Of a stretch of DNA of 64,000 nt, positions 53,181 to 64,000 are shown piece by piece. The translations under genes and the position numbers were made by a program. The stretch is taken from contig CM034305.1 in assembly GCA_019925795.1 (NCBI GenBank), positions 97,733,571 through 97,797,570 on the forward strand, read 5' to 3'. Each line of letters opens with the position of its first letter. The first letter of the stretch is position 1. Source of the stretch: Dendrobium chrysotoxum (taxonomy: Eukaryota > Streptophyta > Magnoliopsida > Asparagales > Orchidaceae). Below the pieces are notes generated by a model, which had not been told where the DNA came from, did no database searches, and was given only the letters and a program-made list of their open reading frames with translations.

Positions 53181-54777
53181 TCATTCAAACACTAAATTAA
53201 AAGTTTTAGGTTTCCTCATATCAAATATTTCGAGTAGATCAGGATGATAAGATTTATTAGTTTATATTTGAATTGAATCAATTCAAGGGGACCAATATAA
53301 TTGGTTGCGTTTTATATGTGTTCTTATGTAATCACTAGTTATTTAACGCACTAGGCTTGACTGGTTCATATTGAGGTTGGCTCAAAGTCATGGACCATGG
53401 CCAATTCAACAATTCAAAATTAGACTGAAATCACTTTTGAAAGAAGTGCATCTTGTGTTATAATAGTGGATGCAATTTTGAATGTATTGGGATATTATTT
53501 GATACCATAACCTATGTCTGAAATTTAACTCGAGGCAATCCTAAAGATTCCATTACTGAGGTTGACATCTCTATGGTAGAGGGTATTTTGGTGTATCATG
53601 ATGTGACTCAAATTAGAAATTATGAGTTAATATTGAAATATAGTTGGCTTAAAGAAAATCTCAATCACTAAGGTTTTATTTTGTTTATTTTTCTTATTAG
53701 TTATGTGGTTTATCCAAAGCAATTGGGTTCTAATTGTAGGAAAGATGGGGGATTATATCTTTGGGAAAGTCCACAAATAAATTTGAAGATTTGGTGGGGC
53801 TTGAAGGTTTTTAAACTAATTAAAAAATTCATCGAAGTATGAGAATGATTTCGTATCATTGTATTTAATATGGATAAATCAATATCATATGCTCATATGT
53901 TTGGTAAAAACTGAAGGATATATCTATATTTAGTAGAAAAGACTTGTGAAACACAGGATTTTTTCTTCAGTATGAAGTCAGCTAAAAAAAAGGGACAAAT
54001 AAATAGGGCTTATATACTACTAATTGATAAGGAAGATATGTGAGACTCGAGACTTATGTATTTAACATGAACTCATCTTGAAGCTTTAAGACATGATGAT
54101 TTGTTTGTGATGTGGTCTTGCAGGCTTAAAAGATTTGCATCGGGTTAATTGAAGTTTGCATATATCTATGAGACACATGGCTTATGTGCTGGCCTTATTA
54201 TGTTTGTATATTGAATAGATGGTTTAATGAGTGCTATGTTGTTTAGATTTATAATTTCTATAGGTAGTACAAAGATAGCCCTAAAATTGATGACTTGTTG
54301 AATTATATTTGATTTTGATTTGTTGGCAAGAGTTTATTGATTTGAACTTGTAAGTTTAAACTTAATGATTTGAACTTGTTTACTTGGATATGTTATGTTG
54401 AAGCTTTAGAGTTTTGTTCTTATTTTAGAGAAAACATATGAAACATTAGTGGTACCAATTCTTTCCATAAAAGGAGAAAGCTACACAAAAACTTCAAAGA
54501 AATCTCTCTAAAATCCCTATAACTAATCACCTTATTTGAGAAGTACATATTTCCTTTAGAGCTCATTTGGTAGCTTGAAACCAAAAAGATATTTAAAAAA
54601 GTGAATAAAATTAGTTAGATTCATCATTTGGTTCGATGTAATTAAAAATTAAAATTAATTTTAAAAATCTCCTCAATAATGTAATGATTTAATTTTCACT
54701 AATGTAGTTAGTGAAATGAAAATATCATGTTTTAAAAAAAGTTACAAGCAACCAAAGAAGCACTTAACTCCGACTAA
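53181..54777. other. AT-rich intergenic stretch, no gene recognised
   Basis: No open frame of note and no repeat ends seen between the LTR and the MITE. Confidence 0.5.
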
Positions 54778-54897
54778 GGCTTCGTTTGGGACGGCTTTTT
54801 TATTGCTTCTTAAAACGGAATTTTAGTACAAATAATTTAATTTTTGAATTAAAACTCCATTTTAAGAAGCAATAAAAAAGTTGTCACATCTGAAGCC
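54778..54897. mobile_element. Tourist-like MITE (TAA target duplication)
   Basis: 120-bp fold-back with ends GGCTTC...GAAGCC flanked by TAA on both sides (54775-54777 and 54898-54900). Inner arms CTTTTTTATTGCTTCTTAAAA and its inverse are nearly perfect. A three-base TAA duplication fits PIF/Harbinger-type MITEs. It lies about 270 bp beyond the ADCS stop codon. Confidence 0.8.
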
Positions 54898-55170
54898 TAA
54901 GTCTCCAAGCCCTTGTGGTAGTTTTCTAGAGGAGTAATAGTTATGAGAAAGTGAAACTCTTTTCAAAAGAAGTTGTTGAATTGCTTTATCATTCATAAAT
55001 AGGTAAAGCCACAGGACACGACGTTAAACATCAATGCTACATCTTATCATATCCATGGCCTCTACCATTGCACTTGGGCAATGCGTAGCAACTAAAGAAC
55101 AAGAATATATCCCATCCGCCCTCCCCCCCCCGACCAAAAAAAAAGGCAAAATAGTTATAACTTGCATTAT

Positions 55171-58100
55171 CTATATATAATGTAAACCTCTACAACAGTC
55201 TTCCACAGTTTTAATTGGAGCCTTTGCTTTAAGCATCATTTCCTTATACTCATCTTCTGGATCAGACAAAGCTATGATTGCCCCTCCAGCTCCAATGGAT
55301 GCTTCTCCTTTGTGTATAACAATGGTCCTAATCACTATATTAAGATCAAATCGTTGGTTATATGAGATGAATCCTATGGAACCCGAGTATACACCTCTTG
55401 ATGAACTCTCAATAGAGTCAAGTAGTTCCATAGATCTTAGCTTTGGAGCTCCTGTCATTGAACCTCCAGGGAAGGCGGCTTTGATGCTATCAACAACACT
55501 TGTGTTCGATTTCTTCTTCCCTTGGATTGTGCTAACCATAGTGTGGACAGTTGCATAAGACTGAACTTCCATTAGTTTAGGCACACAGACACTACCTGCT
55601 TCGCAAACCCGACCAAGATCATTTCTCAACAGATCAACAATCATGAGATTTTCAGCTTGGTTCTTCTCACTATATTGAAGTTGCAGTCTTAAACACTCAT
55701 CCTCCTCTGGTGTCCTGCCTCTAGCCATTGTACCCTTAATTGGCTTTGCTTCAAGCACTCCATTTTCATCTAGCTGTAGAAATCTTTCAGGAGAGGAGCT
55801 ACATATGCATAATTCTTCCATTGAGAAATTCATCCAAGCTGCATATGGAGCTGGATTTTTCTTTCTCAATTTAAGATAAAAGTTCAGAGTATTTTTGTTT
55901 ACCACTCTCATTCTTGCCTGTGTTGTCAGACATAGCTCATAGCTTTCTCCATCTCTAATTAATTCTAAACACTTTTCCACATCTTTCATGTATTGATGCT
56001 TTGATTTGTCTACAACAAAGCTTCTGTTATATGGGATTGACAGCCCTGCTTGTGATTTTTGGATGTTAAACTCTTTTGTAGGACTTTTTAAACTAAATAA
56101 TTTCTTTTCAATTTTGTTCAACCATGATTCCTCATCGAAACCTTTTGGTGATTTCAACTTAGTTCCCAAATTACTCGAATCGTGTACTTGTAGAATGTAA
56201 ACATCATCATTGCTATGATCAATAACAAGTAGGTTGTCAGCAAAGAAGAAGCAAGCATCAGGGGCTGCAGACTTGTGGCTATTAGATGTGGCACCACATT
56301 CAACTTTTAGATCATACCTGTATGAAGAGAAAAATGATTAGAAATTGTATGCAAGTTTCCAACAGGAAGCAGTAAATAAGGGATTCAATAAATAATTAAT
56401 AGTTGGATCTACCTAATACTAAGTATTGCAGGTTATGGGGATAAGCCAAGTTAGATTTTGTCATAAAAAAAGGTCTATTGAATTATGTGCAAGTCTTTTC
56501 AGAACTACTAAAGCTATAAACAGTTGAGAAATTTGTCCATTCCTAACAAACTTCACTACAACAAAACAAGCCCAGACAAAAGAAAAAAAAATAACTGCAA
56601 GAAAATTTTCTTTGTTTAGTAGGGTGCATGTGAGATGGCTTTATTTTACAAATTGGATTTTTTTTTACACTATAATTCCATTGTTGCTTTTCAAAAAGTT
56701 ATGTGAGAAGGTGCTTTCACAATCATATATATGAGATTATGATAGCTATAAGTAAGTTATTGTCTGACTTTTTCTAAAAAAACATATATAATACCAACAA
56801 TAATTTTTAAAAACTCTACTTTTCCCATGGCAATTCCTCAACTAATTAATTCTAACCAAATCTATATACTAGTTATTTTTAGACCATGTTTATCTTCAAT
56901 CATCTCTGCTCGCCATAAAATCTCATAGCCATTGTTTTCTCCTGGAAGACATCTACTTAATATGAATTCTACATCATCTAGCCATTAGTTTTTTTTCCCT
57001 TGAAAAAATATGTAAACAAATTTATCTAATAAATCATAAAAAATTCTGAACAATCAAATACAATTATTGCGAGAAGAGAAAAAAGGCAAAAATTTACAAT
57101 TACACAAAATTAAATATACAATAAAAGGAAGAACATACCCAAAATAACCTACATATCCACCACAAAAATTAAAGGGCAACCCTTCATAATCTTCCTTGTC
57201 ATAATGAAATGAATTAAGCTCCTATTTAAAATAAAAGAGGAGGGTTGATTAATCACAAATAAACAGTAAAGCAAGCAACAAACTCTGAAGCTATTAATTA
57301 CCTTATCCAAGAAATCGAAAAAACCATCTTCAATATTCTCTTTTTTGACATATCCATTACTATCTTGAATTGATATGCAGCCGCCAGATCTGCTTATCAT
57401 TATAGTGAAATTTATTAGTGTTATTTGGTTATATCTTAGCATTATTAAATCGCGCATGTAACTATGTTCTAATTAAACCAAGTGAAATAGATGGAAGTCA
57501 ATAGAAACCTGTGTTTAGAGAGATGAAATGTCATTTGTTTCCAGAGAGAACCACCTTTACCACCCATAAATGAAAAGCGAGCCCTACCCTGAAATTCATG
57601 AGCTAAACTAAATTACCAGCAACAATGGACATAATAGTTAAAATAACTTTTGATAAAATTAGGTTTTGCAGTATCAATTGGAAGACATTAATAATGGAAC
57701 CTCTTTAACCAAAAAAAAAAAAAGGGAATTAGGTGAGATCCAATTCAAATCATCATGTGTAAATAAATAATAAGAATGCCAATGCACAAAAAACACTAAT
57801 AATTTGATATAGATTCATGCAGTTGATGACCATATGTCATGTTGCTACCAACACATATTTCACTATGATAAAAATTATAAGTTTTATAACTCTAATCTTC
57901 CAGGTATACGACCTAAAGATGTCATCTTATTTTATAATGAAAAAATTATGGCAACCCAAGAATACAGTAAAATCTAGAAAATATCTTTATTGAAATAAAA
58001 TATTGAATCTACACTGAGTACGCTTAATTCATTTTTTTGTAGGCTCCACAACTTTAAGAAAAAAATGAAAAAACTAGTGCTCTATGTATATATATATATG

Positions 58101-61100
58101 CAAGTTCAATAAATTATTATTTACCTTTTCTGTGGAAGAGCTGTCTAACCAAAAAGTGTTTTCAGCATTTTTATCTCCAAATAGGTTGCAAAAGATGTTT
58201 TCAGGTCCCCCAGCCTGACTTGCAAAGCAATCAATCTTCTTCCACTGCAATTTAAGATGTTTGGCATCCAAACTCTTTGGTGTTGAATGGTCTCTTATTT
58301 TAACTCCTTTGCGTAGTAACTTGTTAATTTTAAACTCTTCAAATAATCCAGGTGTAAAAGAGGCCTGCATCATTTTGTACCTGGGTTAATGATTCTACTG
58401 GATAACATAAGTAACATTACTAGAATCCAAAGTTTTTAAAATGGAGAAACACTTCTGCAAGGTTATTTAAAATACATCAATTCATCAAACATATGTTTTA
58501 AATTTATTTGAAAATGGTGTAAATGGGCAAAATGATTTTTAAATTTTCTAAGTGTATACATTTTAGTAAATATACCTTAACTTACAAAATTTGAACCAAT
58601 TTAGTTATACTGTCAACTTTTTTGTTTCTTTGGACAAAAATTAGAGTGAGGGAATTTTGAACTGTTTATGATCAATATCACTACTTAATATTATCAGGAT
58701 GGCAAATAAATTTCTAGTAAGACCAAATTAGGATAGAGAACAAAGACACTGAAGATCTTAAGCACAAGACACACAAGTTTACGTAGTTTGATAAAATCCA
58801 CCTTTGTCCATGACCGCAAAAAGATAAAATAATCTACTAAGATTCAAAAGGGAAATATAGAGATACTATACTTCGTAAAAATAAGGACTAATATATCAAT
58901 ATATCAATGTCACTTGCTACGACAATGTAATTTGGGCTTGTAGAAAGACATGGTGTTGCCATTGCTACTACTCCCATCCTCTATTGTAGGGGTCCAATCA
59001 ATAGCTCTTCCTTCTGATGAACCAAAATGAGTTGCACATGAAGAAGTAGCCTTTCTTCCTTATGCATGCATCTAAAAAACTCCTTCCTTCTCTTTGTTTG
59101 GTGCCGCCCTCCTCTCTCTCCCCATCTGCTTTGTATTTGCTTGTGGTTGAGGATGCCTAACAATTGTTGTTTTGTTCTCTTTTTATAGGGCAGTATAAGG
59201 TGGCAGGTATGAAGTATTAAATATTAATTTACCTAAGCTTTGGTAGCAACCAGCCGTGAAAAATCAAATGTGAATGGATCTTGGGTTTAGTAGCAATCTC
59301 TCCTTAAAATTAAATATGAATGGATCTTAAGTTTGATGGCCACCAATCTTAAAAATCAAAATCAAAATTTATCCTAATTGATTAATTAAGTTTAGACTCC
59401 ATATCTAATAAATATTAGCTTAAATAAATGATATTTATCCTGAAAATTCAAAATCCCATCATAAAAGATTTTTTCCACCAATTATATCCAAAGAAATAAC
59501 AAGGTTTACTGTAGAACTAAATCAATTCAAATTTGGAGAGCTGATGGACAAAATTAAACGTCAGAGAAATTTGAAACTAAAATAGACATACCTAACAAGC
59601 CTAGGAATTGTTATATGTATTGACTCTTCGGAAATTAAACTTTGAGTTGATGTTTACCTTTGCTTCTTGATGCATGGTGGACCTCAACCCATAATTAACA
59701 GTCATCTTCTTGAAATTCTCAAAAATTTGTCTACGGTAGCTAGTGGCAATACTCTCTGGATGAAACTGTGTACCAAACCCAATTTAAAAGAGGAATTATA
59801 AGAACAACAAGTTAAAGAAATTAGATTGTACAGAAAGATACCTGGACACCAAAATGAGGCCTAGTGGAGTGCATGACACCCATAAGTATCTTATTTCTGT
59901 CATTGATTTTTGAGTTAGTAACATCTTTATAACCTACATAGCTAACACTAGCAGATAAATCACCAAGTTGTAGCAATTTATTTGTTTGAAGAGTTGGGCT
60001 CATGTCCGATTGTTCAGTCCCAAGGAAAGAATGTGTTTGCTCAGACGTAGTCCATGCCATAGGAACAAGTTCCCTAGGAAGTGATTCTGCTGCTATAACA
60101 AGGGAATGATATCTCATGACCTGCAATTGATATTAATTTAGTTTTATGAAAAGATGGATGATGCCTTCGTTGTTGCTAGAAGTAAAATATGATATCCAAG
60201 CTATAAATTTGTATACTTTTTTCATAGAACGGGAATCTCTTGAAGCACAGGCACTTAACTTTTGTCGAAGTGAAAAAGCGAGAATTTTGAGAAATTTTTT
60301 GGGGATGGTTGGCATCCTACTTTAGGTAAGATTTAAGAAAGATTTATCTTCAATATTGATGAACAGATTTTTGGGGATTTTAAATCCTCCCTGTTCAACA
60401 CCATTATTAATTAAATATTCTACAATTCACAAGATTTAAGGTGAGTCAACAATATCACTTGTGATCTCTCTAAGATTGAGGCACTTACGTATTTGTAATT
60501 TCTTCCTTTATATTCTGGCAATTTGTCTTATGTGTATTTTATGTAAATATTTTAATAACAAATAATAAAATAAAGAGAGATTATGAGGCATGATGATTGG
60601 TAAGTCACCCAATCCAACAATATATAATGGGGATATGCCCCTAATGCCGCTACCCAAGATCTAACCTTGCTATTTGCGGGTGATGGTGGCATTCCTTTAA
60701 GTTTATTTAAAATGCAATGCAGATTCTAAAAGTTCTTCATAAAACGTAAATTTCAATAGCTAAGATAGACTAACCTTAAATCCTGAGTTTCTTCCTGATG
60801 GTATACCATTAAAGAGTTCACATCCAGTATGTTCAATTTCACTGTACAATAAATAGGCATAATTAAAAAGTTGAATTCAATTCTATGAACTTTGATGGCT
60901 TGCTTTTAAAAATCAAAGGTATATATCTGAATGTATGTAATGATCTAATTATTTAAAAGTTGTAATGAGTCCACCTTAGGCGCCCATGAATTGGTTCAGG
61001 GGCATGAACAACTTGAGCACCATAAATATATCCCAATGCCTGCAAAATAATTAATGAATAAAAAGAAGCTAGAAGTATGTCACCATAAACATATCTTTAA

Positions 61101-62478
61101 TTTGTTAATAAAATCAAGATATAACTATTTTAATTAGTATTAATTTCATGTTTTTTTAACTAAGCATGGAAAAAAAATCTACAGAAAATAGAAACAGACA
61201 CAATCATCTTGCTCTTGTTCTCTGTTTCTAAGTATGATTAGTGCTACTCAAAAAATAGAAGACGTGCTAAGAAAATAGAAGAAAGAATTGTTGCTGACCT
61301 CAAAATATAATAATAATAAAACAGAAAAATTCCTCATGTCTCCTGCATACCTCGCACAAGTTCCGTACCCAAGCCATTCCCAATATTGTGATGTTTTTAT
61401 TTATTTATATCAATTCAGTGCGGTAAAGATTGAATTGTATTTAGTTTTTGTCTTCATGCATATCTTCCTTCTAATTGCAGCATGTTTTTATCTATAAAAA
61501 ACAAGTTATAATTTCTAGAAGCGCACCTGATGGCCTAGACAAACTCCCAATATTGGTATGTCCTCACATTGAGCGAGTATTTGCAAGCATACACCTAAAC
61601 AACAAAAATATCAAATATATATAAGCAGCTAGCCAAATAGAAATCATTTGGAGATCATAAATTAATTATTACCTATATCTTTTGGGCAGGCTGGAGATCC
61701 GGGGCCTGGTGAGATGACGATGTTATCAAAAGCATTTTCTTTGTATAAGAAATGTTGGATGTGCTCCCAGCTCCATTCATCATTGTGAATGACCACAGGC
61801 GGAACTAAAAATAACTTTGGTTAGTTCACAAACAAACAAACAAACAAACAAACAAAAACAGTCTAAAGTGGATCTCAAGAATCATCATGGCTCAAATCAC
61901 AGGTCTCCAGGAGATGATTGCAACATTGAAAACATACAATGTCCGAAGTTGCTTAATAACTGATATTTGTATTATAATTAAGTTGCAAAGCTTAATTATT
62001 AGAAGGCTAATAAATAGTTAATGGAAATGGCTAAAGTTATCTATTTCCACTGCTTGGAAGAAATTGGCTGACTGTTATTGCATGATGAAGAAGTTAATTA
62101 AGTCGTTGTAAGAAAAGAATATAAAAGAATAGGTTAGGACACCATTAATAATAATTTAAAAAAAGCACCTCCATTAACAACAGCGAGTTCCTGGTAGATG
62201 TTGTAAGTGTAGCTGTCATAGTTATCAATAAGCAAGGATCGAACTTTTTGCTGTTTATTATTATGAGCAACAGCACTCTGTTCATCGTCGTCATAACGGT
62301 GCTCCGCCAGCCGCTGAATAGAGAGGGGTCGTAGCGCCGGCGGAGGTCTGGAACAGATCCTCCTTTCGGGTTGGAACGTGAATCTTGAGGTTAGGAATTT
62401 GTTTGGAACGGCTGTTGAGCGTGGGAGGAGCGAAGACGATGGCCGGAACCTAACAGGTGTAGTCAAGGTCATGGTCAT
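55171..62478 (-). CDS. ADCS: Aminodeoxychorismate synthase, plastid (bifunctional GAT/PabB type)
   Basis: Twelve exons by GT-AG reading: 62478-62169, 61804-61673, 61594-61527, 61039-60975, 60841-60775, 60120-59842, 59765-59658, 58364-58125, 57588-57509, 57389-57302, 57221-57139, 56317-55171. They total 2667 nt, 888 residues, and all phases join. The enzyme makes aminodeoxychorismate from chorismate and glutamine, the first step of p-aminobenzoate and folate synthesis in plastids. Residues 1-75 are Ser/Arg-rich, a likely transit peptide. The glutaminase domain starts at LLIDNYDSY (~82), with nucleophile Cys166 in GVCLGHQ and His309/Glu311 in FHPES. The PabB half has the PIKGT lysine (~701) and GGSMTGAPK. 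Length is close to Arabidopsis ADCS (about 919). No break is seen, so it is probably functional. Exon borders in the variable middle (exons 8-11) rest on splice signals and phase. Confidence 0.95.
58735..59210. other. Possible decayed TE in ADCS intron 7
   Basis: The 1.29-kb intron between exons 7 and 8 contains AAGTTTACGTAGTTTGATAA...CACCTTTGTCCATGACCG, resembling a word (TTTACGTGGTT...CCACGG) common in plant LTR retrotransposons. Borders are not clear. Confidence 0.3.
61830..61858. repeat. (CAAA)n microsatellite in ADCS intron 1
   Basis: About seven CAAA units 25 bp upstream of the exon 2 acceptor on the minus strand. Confidence 0.95.
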
Positions 62479-62561
62479 GCTAATTATCGCTGATTGCTAA
62501 TTGCGAAGGCCGGGAGAGGAAGGATAGTAGACTATGGAACTCGGAGCGCCTTGAAGAAACC

Positions 62562-62600
62562 CAAAAGCGCGCGCCTATTTAGAGAGAGGAGGGAGAGAGA
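62562..62600 (-). promoter_or_regulatory. Candidate ADCS core promoter
   Basis: On the minus strand a pyrimidine patch CTCCCTCCTCTCTCT runs into CTAAATAGGCGCGCGC, a TATA-like word about 95 bp upstream of the ATG. The arrangement is plausible for a plant promoter, but no start site can be seen. Confidence 0.35.
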
Positions 62601-64000
62601 AACGGCTAATATTAAAATAAAATTTATCATGGCCAAATTTGTCTTAGAGGAGGAGGGAATTTGGTCACGGCTGTTTATTTTTTATGCAAATATATTGATC
62701 AAAACATCTCAAGCAGAATTTTAAAAGTACCCGTGGAGGAAGACAAATCCTTCCTCTTCTGAACTCTGCGGCTACGACAAACAGCTCAATATTAAAAATT
62801 AGTTCATTTACGTTTGAAGCATCTCTCTGCACTATGACATTAAGCATTTCATTACCTGCTTTCAAACGGCACCCGAGTTTTACTTTTTCATAAATAAAAG
62901 AAGGAAATGTTCTAAACTGCAGTTTAGGCTTGGATTTAATGATGATGCACAAAATAACAATGAAAAAGTATAAAAGAAGTAAAGACCCTTAAATTAGATG
63001 CATTCCAAGTGTAAGTAATGGGATGTTTACCCAAGATAAAGGCATCAAGAAGGTTAAAAGATGTTGCCTGTAATTTTTTCTTTTAGGGAAATGAATTGGA
63101 GTTTCCACTAGAATTAAGGAAGATGCATAAATGATATCAACTATTTGGACTTTAGGGCTTCTTGATCTTTGACCTCCTCTCCTCAAACTTTCTCACCTAT
63201 CATCACCTATGACATCGATGTATATCATTGCCAATAAGACTAATGCATTCTATTGACACCAACTCAAACTCCTGACGTCTATAGTTTATGTTTATTACAT
63301 TGTATCAATGTCTCCCTAATCATATGAAAGGGCATCATTTATAACTAGTGACATGCATTAGTGCCTCCACAACTAAAATAAAAGGACAAAATCAATTGTA
63401 AATGATACATAACTAAGTTCACTTGCTCAAGTATGTATCTTCGAGTTGAAAACTTTTAGAATTAAATTCAAGACCATTTAGATCTTGATTTAAGCAAACC
63501 CATAGTCGAAACAAAAATCTTGATGTAAGAGCTTAACAATACCATAAGAGTTCCAATCAGAATCCAAAACTTCTAGATTTTAATTGGATGACTAAATTTA
63601 AGCGTACTTATAATCAAAATAAGTAATCAATAAGAGGAATCCAATGAGTCTAAGATCATTTAATTACGGGGTCAGGGTCATCAAGGCAATTAAATGATAA
63701 GTAATGCTATGTTATTATAGAATCAATGCGAGCCATCTAATTGAGCGTTTTAAGATTTTGACAAACTTTACTAAAATGGAATTCTAAAAATCTATTATAA
63801 GATCCATAGTTTCCACATGAAAGGGGTTCTTGAGCTCAAGTCTCAACTTATAATTGGAGAGAGCTTAGATTTTTAAAGAATTCTTGTGCTCCATGTGATT
63901 TTTAATGCCGTTGATCAACATCTTCAACTGCCATCACCCATTAATTATTGCTCATTTATCATCACCTAACTTCATTGATTGATTATAATTTTCTAGCCAC
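62601..64000. other. Upstream region of ADCS, no gene recognised
   Basis: AT-rich unique sequence. Open frames are short and unremarkable and no repeat termini were found. Confidence 0.5.

Noticed and set aside
59821..60126. Separate small gene starting at an internal ATG
   Set aside because: It is exon 6 of ADCS (end of the glutaminase region), with splice signals at both ends and phases that match the neighbouring exons.

Overview
This is a nuclear window from a flowering plant. The main evidence is an intact 12-exon gene with GT-AG introns for the plant-type bifunctional aminodeoxychorismate synthase (ADCS, minus strand, 55171-62478), a family-14 glycosyltransferase 3' exon, and a dense set of plant mobile elements. 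These include giant Tat/Ogre-type Ty3-gypsy LTRs, a Mutator-like (MULE) transposon, a TRIM and hairpin MITEs. I cannot name the species.

Layout. 1-16515 is almost entirely LTR material of one giant-LTR family. A truncated LTR lies at 1-1944. A 5.2-kb solo LTR on the plus strand (2752-13199, target duplication GTACT) is split by a second 5.24-kb solo LTR on the minus strand (5570-10812, target duplication TGAAT). A decayed LTR end (about 14110-16515) carries a three-LTR TRIM (14175-15819). 16516-20066 is a small unique island with the orphan GT14 3' exon and a MITE. 20067-53180 is a three-level nest. An old LTR of the same family was split by a MULE (20217-49422, imperfect 9-bp duplication). 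The MULE was then split by a nearly complete, very young 24.7-kb Ogre-like element (21986-46701, duplication CGCAT) with two 6651-bp LTRs. 53181-64000 holds unique sequence, a Tourist-like MITE, ADCS and its upstream region.

The Ogre-like element carries a tRNA-Arg-type primer site, a 1.9-kaa N-terminal-extension/Gag/protease frame, reverse transcriptase, an inactive-looking RT-linked RNase H plus a second intact RNase H, a D,D35E integrase, a long 3' untranslated region and a polypurine tract. Its pol is not one open frame: the phase changes near 34608 and a TAG stop lies at 35046. A candidate 1001-nt intron (33608-34608) would reconcile the phase.

The most unusual signal is a roughly 470-640-bp module inside every better-preserved LTR. 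It contains 4-6 copies of a short hairpin next to a GGTGG motif. The stems use different but still complementary sequences in the different LTR lineages, which looks like selection on structure. The module lies just downstream of a TATA-like box and a conserved splice-donor-like AAG|GTATA. I propose that it is a structured leader element, possibly a packaging or genomic-RNA signal retained only in unspliced RNA. Further hairpins with compensatory changes lie near the 3' end of the LTR and beside polypurine-like tracts in the element's 3' region.
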